From contig JAHDIS010000044.1 in NCBI GenBank assembly GCA_020630695.1, positions 2,968-36,112 on the forward strand: DNA of 33,145 nucleotides, read 5' to 3'. Made by a program: the position numbers and the translations under genes. Each line of letters begins with the position of its first letter. Positions within the stretch are counted from its first letter, which is position 1. Source of the DNA: Paracoccaceae bacterium (GTDB taxonomy: Bacteria > Pseudomonadota > Alphaproteobacteria > Rhodobacterales > Rhodobacteraceae). Below the pieces are notes generated by a model that was given only the letters and a program-made list of their open reading frames with translations, did no database searches and had not been told where the DNA came from. Of this stretch, positions 19,319-28,261 are shown piece by piece.

Positions 19319-20506
19319 ATGAAGACCGCCTTGCCTCTTGTCGCAGCCGCCTTCCTTTCAGTTCAACCTGCCTGCCTGTTGGCCGAACAAACCGTTCTGG
19401 TGCTGGATGGGTCGGGGTCCATGTGGGGGCAAATCGACGGTGAGGCAAAGATCGGCATCGCACGCGACGTGATTGGTGCATTGCTTGACGACCTATCCCA
19501 AGACCGGGCGCTTGGACTGACGGCCTATGGGCACCGACGCGAGGGCGATTGCAATGACATTGAAACGCTGGTCACGCCCGGCCCTGATACCCGGGCTGCA
19601 ATCGCCGCCGCGGTTGCAACCATCACACCACGGGGCAAAACCCCCATGTCCGCCGCAGTGACCGAAGCTGCTCGCGCCCTGCGCCACACCGATGAAAAGG
19701 CGACGGTTATATTGATTTCGGACGGGTTGGAAACCTGCGAGGCGGATCCTTGCGCTGTCGCGGCCGAGCTTGAGGCCTCTGGTGTTGATTTCACTGCGCA
19801 TGTGGTCGGCTTTGACATCTCGGATCCACTGGCTCTGGAGCAGCTACAGTGTATCGCATCCAAGACCGGCGGAACCTATCAGTCCGCACGCGACGCGGAC
19901 GAGCTGGGACAGGCTTTGCGCGATGTGGCTGTCACCCCACAAGAGCCACCCTCCGCACCCGAGCCACAGGCCCCGCCTGTCGTTCTGAACGCGCCCGACA
20001 AAGTTCCGGCCGGAACGATCATAGATGTCGGCGTGACCGGCGACATCCGGGACACCGACTTTGTCGCTATCGTTCCCGCAGGTGCCGAGGCTGCCACAGC
20101 CGAGATCTACGTGACCATGGCGCTTGGAAGCCCTGCCCGCATTCAGACCCCGACTGCCCCCGGAGAATACCGGCTCGTCTATCTGCAAAACGGTCAGGAT
20201 GGCCGCGTACTGGCCGAAACCACTCTGACACTCACAGAAGCGGGCCCTGCGCTGAACGCACCGGACAGCGCCGCCGCCGGCTCGCAGATCGAGGTCAGCT
20301 GGAGCGGTCCGGGAACAGAGTGGGATTTTCTGACAATCGCACGGCCAGACGCTGGCGGCGGCTACGAAACGGCATCGGACTATCTGGCAACCGGCGGCAA
20401 CCCGATCGCCATAACAATGCCCTCGGCACCGGGAACCTACGAGCTGCGATACATCTACGGCGAAAACCGCGAAATTCTTGTGAAACGGACAATTTCAGCC
20501 AACTGA
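19319..20506 (+). CDS. Exported von Willebrand factor A domain protein
   Basis: A 395-residue protein with a Sec signal peptide (about 1-22, cleavage likely after LLA), a VWA domain (about 24-200), and a C-terminal pair of related beta-domains. The VWA metal site MIDAS is present as [10 protein letters not shown] (Asp30, Ser32, Ser34), with [10 protein letters not shown] later in the fold. Cysteines at 78, 140, 145 and 178 suggest periplasmic disulfides. After a proline-rich linker (208-220) two repeats begin [15 protein letters not shown] (about 222) and [15 protein letters not shown] (about 311), each about 85 residues and ending in PGEYRLVY or [12 protein letters not shown] precedes the start. 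It is probably a periplasmic binding or adhesion protein; the ligand is unknown. It diverges from uvrA. Confidence 0.9.
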   Translation: MKTALPLVAAAFLSVQPACLLAEQTVLVLDGSGSMWGQIDGEAKIGIARDVIGALLDDLSQDRALGLTAYGHRREGDCNDIETLVTPGPDTRAAIAAAVATITPRGKTPMSAAVTEAARALRHTDEKATVILISDGLETCEADPCAVAAELEASGVDFTAHVVGFDISDPLALEQLQCIASKTGGTYQSARDADELGQALRDVAVTPQEPPSAPEPQAPPVVLNAPDKVPAGTIIDVGVTGDIRDTDFVAIVPAGAEAATAEIYVTMALGSPARIQTPTAPGEYRLVYLQNGQDGRVLAETTLTLTEAGPALNAPDSAAAGSQIEVSWSGPGTEWDFLTIARPDAGGGYETASDYLATGGNPIAITMPSAPGTYELRYIYGENREILVKRTISAN

Positions 20507-20514
20507 CCATACAA

Positions 20515-20543
20515 AAAGGCCCGGGAACGAGCCCCGGGCCTTT
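20515..20543. terminator. Bidirectional terminator between the VWA gene and the agl operon
   Basis: AAAGGCCCGGG and CCCGGGCCTTT form an 11-bp stem with a 7-nt loop. On the minus strand it is followed by TTTTTG, ending the agl operon; on the plus strand a short TTT tail ends the VWA gene. Confidence 0.8.
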
Positions 20544-20561
20544 CATGCACTCAGTACCCGC

Positions 20562-21650
20562 TCAACGATAAAGCAACGAAGTCCCATTTGCGAAAAGATG
20601 CACCTTGTCCGGGCCGGCGGTCAGTTTGACCGACGTCCCACGCACATCCCGGTGAATGCCGGGCAACTTGCCGATCACCGCATCCTCGCCGCCCTGCTTT
20701 TCGAAATAGAGCAGCGTGACCTCTCCCAACGCTTCGGTGATCTCGACCTTGCCGTCAAAGATTGCCTCGCCGTCGGTCGACACGAAGTCTTCGGGCCGCA
20801 CACCGACATTAACCTTTAGGCCCATGTCCGCCTCGGTGGTCGGGTAATCCGAAACCGCCGTTCCGCCACCGGCCATTTTGACCGTGGTTTGCGCACCTGT
20901 ACCGACGACCTCACCGGGCAGCAGATTCATCGAAGGCGAGCCAATGAACTGGGCCACGAATTCGCTGTTGGGCTTTTCGTAAAGCTCAAGCGGCGTGCCG
21001 ACCTGTGCAATGCCTTTGTTGGCCAGAACCACGATCCGGCTGGCCAGTGTCATCGCCTCGACCTGATCGTGCGTCACGTAGATCATGGTGCGATCGGGCA
21101 TCTGTTCCTTGAGTTGCGCAATCTCGATCCGCGTGGCGACACGCAGCGCCGCATCGAGGTTTGAGAGCGGCTCATCAAACAGATAGACCTTTGGATCGCG
21201 CACCAAAGACCGCCCAATGGCGACCCGCTGACGCTGGCCGCCGGACAGCGCCTTTGGAAGTCGATCAAGATACTGATCCAACTGCAAAATCCGCGCCGCT
21301 TTGTTGACCGCTTCGTCGATTTCGGATGCACTTTTCTTGGCCAGTTTCAGAGCAAAGCTCATGTTCTCGCGTACGGTCATATGCGGATAAAGCGCGTAAG
21401 ACTGGAACACCATGGCAATACCGCGCTGTGCGGGCGGCACGTCATTCACCAGTTGGCCGTCGATTTCCAGCGTCCCGCCGCTGATCTTTTCAAGACCGGC
21501 GATCATGCGCAGCAAGGTGGATTTGCCGCAACCGGACGGTCCAACAAAGACGATCAACTCACCCTGTTCGATATCGAGGTTGATGTTCTTGAGCACATCG
21601 ACTGTGCCACCATATGTTTTCGCAACATCGGTCAGTTTTAAAGTGGCCAT
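20562..21650 (-). CDS. aglK: Alpha-glucoside ABC transporter ATPase AglK
   Basis: A 362-residue MalK/UgpC-type ATPase that powers the AglEFG importer at the inner face of the membrane. Walker A GPSGCGKST (Lys43), Q-loop Gln83, signature LSGGQRQR (135 on), Walker B VYLFDE (Asp159, Glu160), and the C-terminal regulatory OB/TOBE region (from about 240) are all present. I start at MATLKLTDV, with a GGGGGGA site before it, and exclude an upstream extension of 42 residues that lies inside the alpha-glucosidase gene. It is the last gene of aglEFGAK, 17 nt after aglA, and ends at the shared terminator. The operon order supports the substrate assignment more than the ATPase sequence itself. Confidence 0.95.
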   Translation of the reverse strand: MATLKLTDVAKTYGGTVDVLKNINLDIEQGELIVFVGPSGCGKSTLLRMIAGLEKISGGTLEIDGQLVNDVPPAQRGIAMVFQSYALYPHMTVRENMSFALKLAKKSASEIDEAVNKAARILQLDQYLDRLPKALSGGQRQRVAIGRSLVRDPKVYLFDEPLSNLDAALRVATRIEIAQLKEQMPDRTMIYVTHDQVEAMTLASRIVVLANKGIAQVGTPLELYEKPNSEFVAQFIGSPSMNLLPGEVVGTGAQTTVKMAGGGTAVSDYPTTEADMGLKVNVGVRPEDFVSTDGEAIFDGKVEITEALGEVTLLYFEKQGGEDAVIGKLPGIHRDVRGTSVKLTAGPDKVHLFANGTSLLYR

Positions 21651-21667
21651 ATCCGTCCCCCCTGTTT

Positions 21668-23332
21668 TCAGTTCTTTTCGGCCAGCAAGGCAAGCGCAGG
21701 CTGCCATGGGCCGAGATGAAGCTTGCCGTCCGGCGCTGCCGCCGTGCTGCCCAGTTCCTGACCGATCTGCAGCCAAGCCCCTTTGGGCATTTCCATAACC
21801 GCCGGCTCGGCACTCAGATTGATGGCAACGAAAATCTTTTCGCCTTCGTGCTCGCGCATGAAATGCACGATGCTGCCGGTGTTGCGAACATCGCTGTGCT
21901 CACCTTTGACCAACGCCTTATGCGCGTGGCGGAAGGCGATAGCTTTGCGATAATGATGGAGCAATGCACCGGGATCTTGTTCCTGCGCGGCGGCGGCGCG
22001 GTTCAGATGGTCATGGCTGACCGGTAACCATGGCTGCCCTTCTGAGAACCCGCCGTTTTGATTGTTCTTTTCCCAAACCATCGGGGTCCGGCAGCCATCG
22101 CGACCCTTGTATTCTGGCCAGAATTCAATGCCATAGGGGTCCTGCAGGTCCTCAAATGCCACGTCTGCCTCAGGCAGCCCCAACTCTTCGCCCTGATAGA
22201 GACAGGCCGAGCCACGCAGACACAAGATCAAGGTGGCATAGGCACGCTGCGCCGCAGGGCCAAGGTTCCAGCGCGACGGATGGCGCGTTACATCGTGGTT
22301 CGAAAAGGCCCAGCAAGCCCAGCCATCGGTGGCCACCTCGTCCACGCGCTCCAGCACATCGACTACGCGGTCAGCGGTTGGTTTGGTCTTGGACAGGAAC
22401 TCAAAGCTGTAACACATCTGAACCTTGTCATCGCCCGACGTGTATTCGCCCATGATCTCCAGCCCGCGCTGCGCATCGCCCACTTCGCCCACCGCCGCCG
22501 CGGCCGGATATTCCTCCAGCACCGCACGGAACCGGCGCAGAAATTCGAGGTTCTCCGGGCGGTTCTTGGAATACAGGTGTTCCTGATGATTGTAGGGGTT
22601 CACCGATGGCGCGATGGTGTCATCGCGGCGTTCGGGTGCCAGTGCCGGATTAGAGCGCAACTGCTGGTCGTGAACATAGAAGTTGATGGTATCGAGCCGA
22701 AAGCCATCAACACCCCGATCCAGCCAGAACCGGACCACATCCAGCAAGGCATCCTGCACCTGCGGTTCGTGGAAGTTCAGATCCGGCTGCGACGTCAGGA
22801 AATTGTGCAGGTAATACTGCTCGCGTCGCGCGTCCCACTGCCATGCAGAGCCGCCAAAGATCGACAACCAGTTGTTGGGCGGTGTGCCATCGGGTTGCGG
22901 GTCGGCCCAGACGTACCAGTTGGATTTGGCATTATCTCGGCTGGCTCGGCTTTCGGCAAACCAGGCGTGCTGATCCGAGGTATGCGACAGCACCAGATCA
23001 ATCATCACCCGTAGCCCGTGCTGATGTGCGCCTTCGATCAGCGCATCGAAATCAGCCAGCGAGCCAAACATCGGATCAACGTCGCAATAATCGCTGACGT
23101 CGTATCCAAAGTCTTTCATAGGCGACGTAAAGAACGGCGATATCCAGATCGCATCCACCCCAAGCGAGGCGATATGCGGCAGGCGCTGAGTGATCCCGAG
23201 AAGATCGCCAATGCCGTCGCCGTTGCTGTCTTGAAAACTGCGCGGGTATATCTGGTAGATCACCGCACCGCGCCACCAATCCTTGTCAGCCGTCAGAGTT
23301 GCAGGCATGTCAAAGTCCGCCTTTGCATTCAT
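21668..23332 (-). CDS. aglA: Alpha-glucosidase AglA (GH13)
   Basis: A 554-residue cytosolic GH13 alpha-glucosidase that releases glucose from imported alpha-glucosides such as sucrose, maltose or trehalose. Conserved region I (MIDLVLSHTS, 110 on), the nucleophile Asp214 in DGFRLDTINF, the general acid Glu283 in VGEVGD, and the transition-state Asp347 in FSNHDVTR are all present. The opening WWRGAVIYQIYPRSFQDSNGDG is typical of the oligo-1,6-/alpha-glucosidase subfamily. AAGGA lies nine bases before the ATG; aglG ends 10 nt upstream, so it is translated within the agl operon. No signal peptide was seen, consistent with intracellular action after import. Confidence 0.96.
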   Translation of the reverse strand: MNAKADFDMPATLTADKDWWRGAVIYQIYPRSFQDSNGDGIGDLLGITQRLPHIASLGVDAIWISPFFTSPMKDFGYDVSDYCDVDPMFGSLADFDALIEGAHQHGLRVMIDLVLSHTSDQHAWFAESRASRDNAKSNWYVWADPQPDGTPPNNWLSIFGGSAWQWDARREQYYLHNFLTSQPDLNFHEPQVQDALLDVVRFWLDRGVDGFRLDTINFYVHDQQLRSNPALAPERRDDTIAPSVNPYNHQEHLYSKNRPENLEFLRRFRAVLEEYPAAAAVGEVGDAQRGLEIMGEYTSGDDKVQMCYSFEFLSKTKPTADRVVDVLERVDEVATDGWACWAFSNHDVTRHPSRWNLGPAAQRAYATLILCLRGSACLYQGEELGLPEADVAFEDLQDPYGIEFWPEYKGRDGCRTPMVWEKNNQNGGFSEGQPWLPVSHDHLNRAAAAQEQDPGALLHHYRKAIAFRHAHKALVKGEHSDVRNTGSIVHFMREHEGEKIFVAINLSAEPAVMEMPKGAWLQIGQELGSTAAAPDGKLHLGPWQPALALLAEKN

Positions 23333-23342
23333 AGTCTTGTCC

Positions 23343-24497
23343 TTACTTCACCGAGCCGGCCAACAGACCGCGCACGAGGTATTTCTGCATCGCAAAGAAA
23401 ACCACCAAGGGCACCGAGATCGACACAAAGGCCGCCGTTGCCAGGATTTCCCAATTGCCGCCGCGTGTGCCCAGCAATTCAACGATTTGGTTTGTCATTA
23501 CGGTCGTCTGGCCACTGGCGTCGATCAGGAACACCTTGGCCACCAGCAGATCGTTCCATGTCCACAGGAACTGGAAGATCGCAAAGCTGGCCAGCGCCGG
23601 GAATGACAGCGGCAGGATGATCTTGGTAAAGATCTGAAAATCCGTCGCTCCGTCGACGCGCGCGTTTTCGATGATGTCGCGCGGCAGACCAACCATGTAG
23701 TTGCGCAGCAAATAGATCGCCAAGGGCAGTCCAAATCCCGTGTGCGCCATCCAGGTGCCCAGATAGCCTTTGCCGATTCCGATGCCCAAATGCAGCTTAA
23801 GCAACGGGATCAACGCCAGTTGCAGCGGCACCACAAGCAATGCGACCACGAATGCCACCAGCAGCGCCCTGCCCGGGAAATCCATCCAAGCCAGCGCATA
23901 GGCCGCAAAGGCGGCGATCACGATTGGAATAATGGTCGCGGGAATTGTCACCGTCAGCGTGTTAAAGAACGCCTTGGCCATGCTGTCCTGACTGTTGCCG
24001 GACAACAAAACCTGCTCGTAGTTCTCGAGCGTGAAATCCGGTGGCAATTCGGCATTCACGAAAATGCGGCTGCCGCGCCGACCGCTGAATTCTTCTTCGC
24101 TGGTTTGGCGATAGTCACCATTCTCCTGCACCGTCACCTTGGATCCATTGCGCAGCTCGGCCGTGTCACCCGGCTGAAACGCGCCCAGTTCGCGTGCCGA
24201 AATGCCCCATGTCCCGATTTTCGCCTGCGGGGCCTCTGCTTCGTCGAACAGGTTTCCTTCGATCACGTAGAGCGCGCCGTCTTGCACCTGATTGGCCGGC
24301 GCCCCTGCGCGCAGGGTCAGGTTCTGTTCAGACGTGGTCAGCGATTTCCACCAACCCGAGGCTGAGATCTGATCGGCTGTCCGAAACGAGCTTACAAACA
24401 GCCCTGCAGTCGGGAAAAGCCACAAGAGAACCAGCGCTACGACCGAGATGTGCACAGCCCATGTGAGCGAGGATTTTGTTCCGGCGATATTGTCCAT
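23343..24497 (-). CDS. aglG: Alpha-glucoside ABC transporter permease AglG
   Basis: A 384-residue inner-membrane permease of the MalG type. The first membrane helix (about 13-36) is followed by a periplasmic stretch of roughly 135 residues (38-175), rich in charged residues and predicted to be soluble. Five further helices follow, with the EAA loop contacting the ATPase at about 274-293 (DIIENARVDGATDFQIF). The C-terminus VRGLLAGSVK is typical of MalG-type permeases. It lies between aglF (13 nt) and aglA (10 nt) on one transcript. The long periplasmic insertion is usual for AglG relatives as far as I know and might contact AglE. Confidence 0.95.
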   Translation of the reverse strand: MDNIAGTKSSLTWAVHISVVALVLLWLFPTAGLFVSSFRTADQISASGWWKSLTTSEQNLTLRAGAPANQVQDGALYVIEGNLFDEAEAPQAKIGTWGISARELGAFQPGDTAELRNGSKVTVQENGDYRQTSEEEFSGRRGSRIFVNAELPPDFTLENYEQVLLSGNSQDSMAKAFFNTLTVTIPATIIPIVIAAFAAYALAWMDFPGRALLVAFVVALLVVPLQLALIPLLKLHLGIGIGKGYLGTWMAHTGFGLPLAIYLLRNYMVGLPRDIIENARVDGATDFQIFTKIILPLSFPALASFAIFQFLWTWNDLLVAKVFLIDASGQTTVMTNQIVELLGTRGGNWEILATAAFVSISVPLVVFFAMQKYLVRGLLAGSVK

Positions 24498-24510
24498 GAC
24501 GTATCCTCCC

Positions 24511-25530
24511 TCAGCGCATTTCTTTGCGCGCGTTGCGCACGTTCCAGATCAGGATGGGTGTCACCAGCAGCATGATCACCATGGCCGATGCACTTCCAAC
24601 GCCCCAATCGCGCGAAACGAACAATTGCGTGTACATGTAATTGGCCAGAACCTGGGTGCCCCATTGGCCGTTGGTCATAGCAAAAACGATGTCGAAGACC
24701 TTCAGAACAACCAGCGTGATGGTGGTCCAGACCACGACGATCGTGCCCATGATCTGGGGCATCTTGATCTTGAAGAAGATCTGGAACGGGTTCGCACCGT
24801 CCACGATGGCCGCTTCGATGGTTTCTTCGGGAATGCCGCGCAGGGCCGCCGACAGGATCACCATGGCAAAACCTGTCTGGATCCACACCAGCACGATCAT
24901 CAAAAAGAAGTTGTTCCAGAAAGGAACGGTGAGCAACTGAACCGGATCGTTGCCGGTCAGGCCAACATAGATGGCATTCACCACACCAATCTGGCTGGTG
25001 TCCGGTGGACGGGCATCATAGATCAACTTCCAGATCACCGCCGCGCCGACGAATGAGATGGCCATCGGCATAAAGATCAATGACTTGGCGATATTTCCCC
25101 AGCTGATCCGATCGGTCAGCTGCGCCGCCAGAAGGCCAAAGGCCGTCGACAAGGCCGGCACAACGATCAGCCAGAACATGTTGTTGAACATGGCCTCCCA
25201 AAACTTGGGGTCTGATGACATCTGGGCGTAGTTTTTCAACCCGACAAATTCATAAACGGTCGTTCCGTCGGTTTGGGTCACACGCTCTGTTAGCGACAGG
25301 CGGATGGTTTCGACCACCGGATAGGCAAGATACAAAGACAGGGCAAAAAGCGCCGGAAACAGAAACAGCCATGGCCGGATCAAATTGGCACGATTGATGT
25401 TTCGCCCCGCGTTTGGCCCCTTGGCCGGAAACAGGACTTTATCGAGAAATTGGTTCGACAGCCAGAAGTAGCAAAGGCAGCCGCCCACGCCGATAACAAT
25501 GGTCACAAGACCCGCAAATGCCGGATGCAT
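24511..25530 (-). CDS. aglF: Alpha-glucoside ABC transporter permease AglF
   Basis: A 339-residue MalF-type permease. A membrane helix at about 5-25 is followed by a basic cytoplasmic stretch and five or six further helices (55-75, 115-138, 150-170, 205-228 and near the C-terminus). The EAA loop at about 235-255 reads EETIEAAIVDGANPFQIFFK. It pairs with AglG to form the membrane channel. A very strong ribosome site (GGGGGGAGGA) precedes the ATG, which makes sense because two hairpins in the 110-nt gap after aglE may reduce how much downstream mRNA is made. Confidence 0.95.
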   Translation of the reverse strand: MHPAFAGLVTIVIGVGGCLCYFWLSNQFLDKVLFPAKGPNAGRNINRANLIRPWLFLFPALFALSLYLAYPVVETIRLSLTERVTQTDGTTVYEFVGLKNYAQMSSDPKFWEAMFNNMFWLIVVPALSTAFGLLAAQLTDRISWGNIAKSLIFMPMAISFVGAAVIWKLIYDARPPDTSQIGVVNAIYVGLTGNDPVQLLTVPFWNNFFLMIVLVWIQTGFAMVILSAALRGIPEETIEAAIVDGANPFQIFFKIKMPQIMGTIVVVWTTITLVVLKVFDIVFAMTNGQWGTQVLANYMYTQLFVSRDWGVGSASAMVIMLLVTPILIWNVRNARKEMR

Positions 25531-25561
25531 TACGTCCTCCCCCCGAAAATGGCTTGGAAAT

Positions 25562-25612
25562 ACCGGGGTTTGTCCCGGTTCTTGGGTCTTTCCCGAACGC
25601 GCCGGGAAAGAC
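25562..25612 (-). promoter_or_regulatory. Tandem intercistronic hairpins between aglE and aglF
   Basis: A 10-bp perfect stem (GTCTTTCCCG, 25586-25595, with CGGGAAAGAC, 25603-25612) follows the aglE stop. A second 6-bp stem (ACCGGG, 25562-25567, with CCCGGT, 25574-25579) comes next. There is no U-tract in the minus direction. By analogy with the malE-malF gap, these probably protect the aglE mRNA 3' end so that the binding protein is made in excess. Confidence 0.65.
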
Positions 25613-25640
25613 AGTCTTTTTAGGAGCGGTCAGCCAGCGC

Positions 25641-26909
25641 TTACTTCAGCGCGTCCCAGCTGTCCTGAATGCCTTTGGCCACTTCGGCTGCATCCTTACC
25701 ACCGGTGTAGTCAACCATGCCGGTCCAGAACGAACCCGCACCAACGCCACCCGGCATCAGGTCAGAGCCGTCAAAGCGGAAGGTGGTTGCGCCCAGCAGG
25801 ATTTCGTTCATGCCGCGGCCGGTGTCATCGGCGAACTTGGCTGCATCAACGCCCTTGTGCGGCGTCAGGAAGCCGCCCTTGGACATCCAGATCTCGTGTG
25901 CGATCGGATCCTGAAGGAAGGCCACGAGTTCATGCGCTGCTTCGGATTCGTTGGTCATCGCAAAGAGCGTGCCCGCACCCAGAACCGGGTTGCCGAGATC
26001 CTTGTCCGCGTAGGACGGGAAGTAGAAGAAGTCTGCGTCCAGACCGACTTCGGTGCCTTCTGGGAAGAACGCCGGGATGAACGAAGCCTGACGGTGCATG
26101 TAGCACTGTGCCGGCGTGTCAAACAGACCCTTGGGCGAGTCGCGGAAATCGGTTGTGGCAACAGCACCTGCACCACCGGCAACATAGTCGTCGTTGCGTG
26201 CGAAATAGCCGAACTCTTCGATGGCGGCGACGATGGCCGGATCATCAAAGGAACGCGCGTTGCTGACCCATTCGTCATAAACCGCAGGAGGCTGAGTGCG
26301 CAGCAGCAGGTCTTCAACCCAGTCCGTCGCCGGCCAGCCCGTTGCGGCACCGGAACCCAGACCAATGCACCATGGTGTTTCACCATCAGCCACGATCTGA
26401 TCGGTCAGCGCCTTGAGCTCTTCCATCGTAGTCGGGATCTCATAGCCTGCGTCTTCGAAGTTCTCAGGCACATACCAAACGAGCGATTTCAGATCGACGC
26501 GGAAGAACATGCCGTAGTGATTCATGTTGCCCGCTGGATCTTTGTAGCTGCCCAGATCGACCCAGGATTGGCCCGCTGCGTAGTTTTCCTTGACCCACTC
26601 GGTGACCTGAGGCTTCAGCGGTGTCAGAAAGCCGCGCGCTGCCATGTCCGCAGCCAAACCCGGCTGTGGGAATACTGCCAGATTCGGCGCAGAACCTGCT
26701 TCGGCGTCGACAACAATCTGCTGCTCGAAGCTGTCCGAACCGACATAGCTGACTTCGTGGCCAGTCCGCTCTTCGAAGATGTCAAAAATCTCTTCAATGA
26801 TTTCCGCCTCTGGCGACAGCCAAGGGCCTGCAACTGTGATTTTATCAGCGCTGGCCTGACCCGCGACCAAAGCCGACGCCGCCACTCCAAGCAGATACGA
26901 TTTCTTCAT
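25641..26909 (-). CDS. aglE: Alpha-glucoside-binding periplasmic protein AglE
   Basis: A 422-residue family 1 solute-binding protein that captures alpha-glucosides in the periplasm and delivers them to AglFG. A Sec signal peptide of about 21 residues (MKKSYLLGVAASALVAGQ, cleavage near ASA-D) is followed by the two-lobe fold (KITVAGPWLSPEAEIIEEIF; GFLTPHKGVD near the C-terminus). Length and operon position match AglE of Sinorhizobium. It is the first gene of aglEFGAK with a GGGAGGA ribosome site, and the operator CCAAAGCGCTTTGG lies 76-89 nt upstream. It is probably the most highly expressed product of the operon. Confidence 0.95.
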   Translation of the reverse strand: MKKSYLLGVAASALVAGQASADKITVAGPWLSPEAEIIEEIFDIFEERTGHEVSYVGSDSFEQQIVVDAEAGSAPNLAVFPQPGLAADMAARGFLTPLKPQVTEWVKENYAAGQSWVDLGSYKDPAGNMNHYGMFFRVDLKSLVWYVPENFEDAGYEIPTTMEELKALTDQIVADGETPWCIGLGSGAATGWPATDWVEDLLLRTQPPAVYDEWVSNARSFDDPAIVAAIEEFGYFARNDDYVAGGAGAVATTDFRDSPKGLFDTPAQCYMHRQASFIPAFFPEGTEVGLDADFFYFPSYADKDLGNPVLGAGTLFAMTNESEAAHELVAFLQDPIAHEIWMSKGGFLTPHKGVDAAKFADDTGRGMNEILLGATTFRFDGSDLMPGGVGAGSFWTGMVDYTGGKDAAEVAKGIQDSWDALK

Positions 26910-26984
26910 TGGGTTTCCTCCCGTCTAGTTCGCGGCTGCGCCGCGTATGTCACCCCGACACGCTTTCTTGGCTTTTCAAATTTG

Positions 26985-26998
26985 CCAAAGCGCTTTGG
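26985..26998. promoter_or_regulatory. AglR operator upstream of aglE
   Basis: CCAAAGCGCTTTGG is a perfect 14-bp palindrome with the central CG typical of LacI-family operators. It lies just 3' of a TCTAAT -10-like hexamer on the minus strand (27002-27007), a position where a bound repressor would block aglE transcription. Confidence 0.75.
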
Positions 26999-27144
26999 AT
27001 GATTAGACATGACCGAAAACACAAGTCCGAGTCAATGGGGATTGGCATGCTTTTGCCTTGTTTTATAATGCTGCACCGCAGCTAAACGCATGACTTCAAC
27101 GCGGACAACAGCACGCACACCATAAGAATATGGCGCCCCACCCC

Positions 27145-27176
27145 TTGACAAATTCGAAGCGCTTTGGGCCTTATCT
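27145..27176 (+). promoter_or_regulatory. aglR promoter with embedded AglR half-matched operator
   Basis: A TTGACA -35 hexamer (27145-27150) precedes a -10-like CTTATC/TTATCT (27170-27176), spaced 19-20 nt. Between them lies TTCGAAGCGCTTTGGG (27153-27168), sharing the AAGCGCTTTGG core with the aglE operator. This suggests autorepression. Transcription would begin at or next to the ATG at 27181. Confidence 0.5.
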
Positions 27177-27180
27177 GCGC

Positions 27181-28206
27181 ATGAACCTGAAAGAACTCTC
27201 AGAACACCTTGCCTTGTCGCAGACCACGGTTAGCCGTGCGCTGAACGGCTATCCCGAGGTCAGTGAAAAGACGCGCGAACGGGTTCATCAGGCCGCGAAA
27301 GAGCTGAATTACAGCCCCAACGCACGGGCCAAAAGCTTGGCCACGGGGCGTTCACAAACCATCGGTCACGTGATTCCCGTCTCGACCCAGCATGAAATGG
27401 TGAACCCGGTCTTTGGCGACTTTGTCGCCGGCGCCGGTGAGGCCTATGTGCAGCAGGGCTTTGACATGATGCTAAGCCTTGTGGATGACAGCGACGAAGA
27501 AGACGCCTATCGCAAGATCAAGGCACGCGGAAACGTCGATGGAATCATCGTGCACGGCCCGCGCATGCAAGACAGCCGGATCGCCCTGCTGACAGAACTG
27601 GGCCTGCCCTTCGTAGTTCACGGCCGCGCATCAGACGTCACCACGCCGTATAATTGGCTGGACACCAACAACACACGCGCCTTTCGTCGCGCAACAGACT
27701 TTCTGCTGGATCTGGGGCACCGCCGGATCGCCCTGATCAACGGGCTTGAGGTCATGGATTTCGCCCACCGCCGCCGCGGCGGATACGAGGACGCCTTGAA
27801 AAAGCGTGGCGTAGACCCGGACCCGGCCCTGATGCGCAGCGAAGAAATGACCGAAATATTCGGGTATCGCAGCGCATCCGAGATGCTGGCGATGGAATCA
27901 CCGCCCACCGCCTTTCTGGTCGCTTCGATGATGATCGCCATTGGCGTGCGCCGCGCCATTCACGAAGCTGGCCTCGAAATGGGCCGCGATGTTTCCGTGA
28001 TCACCCATGATGACGATCTCAGCTACATCAAGAACGGCCATGATGTTCCGATTTTTACCGCGACCCGCTCGTCGGTGCGCACCGCGGGGACGCGGGTTGC
28101 AGAAATGCTGATGCAGCAGATCAAGAACCCGGACAGTGATCCCCAAACCGAACTGATGGAGGCCGAATTGATCATCGGAACCTCTACGGGCCCTGCCCCC
28201 ACCTGA
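27181..28206 (+). CDS. aglR: LacI-family transcriptional repressor AglR
   Basis: A 341-residue LacI-family regulator. The N-terminal helix-turn-helix begins at once (MNLKELSEHLALSQTTVSRALNG), followed by the hinge helix (YSPNARAKSLATGRS) and the periplasmic-binding-protein-like effector domain (GHVIPVST to the end). I start at this ATG because the fold begins there. A start 51 nt upstream would place the operator-like sequence inside the gene. No ribosome site precedes the chosen ATG, and the promoter hexamers lie directly against it, so the mRNA may be leaderless. It is divergent from aglE and followed by bgl and glk on the same strand. The inducer is probably an alpha-glucoside or glucose derivative. 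Confidence 0.92.
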   Translation: MNLKELSEHLALSQTTVSRALNGYPEVSEKTRERVHQAAKELNYSPNARAKSLATGRSQTIGHVIPVSTQHEMVNPVFGDFVAGAGEAYVQQGFDMMLSLVDDSDEEDAYRKIKARGNVDGIIVHGPRMQDSRIALLTELGLPFVVHGRASDVTTPYNWLDTNNTRAFRRATDFLLDLGHRRIALINGLEVMDFAHRRRGGYEDALKKRGVDPDPALMRSEEMTEIFGYRSASEMLAMESPPTAFLVASMMIAIGVRRAIHEAGLEMGRDVSVITHDDDLSYIKNGHDVPIFTATRSSVRTAGTRVAEMLMQQIKNPDSDPQTELMEAELIIGTSTGPAPT

Positions 28207-28261
28207 TTTATCCCAATTCAACGATTAAGACCCGCACCGTTCGGGCAATCCGAGGTTTGCT

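Noticed and set aside
25518-27002. Long plus-strand frame opposite aglE
   Set aside because: It mirrors the high-GC codon bias of aglE, has no recognisable domain or ribosome site, and aglE itself is a clear family member.
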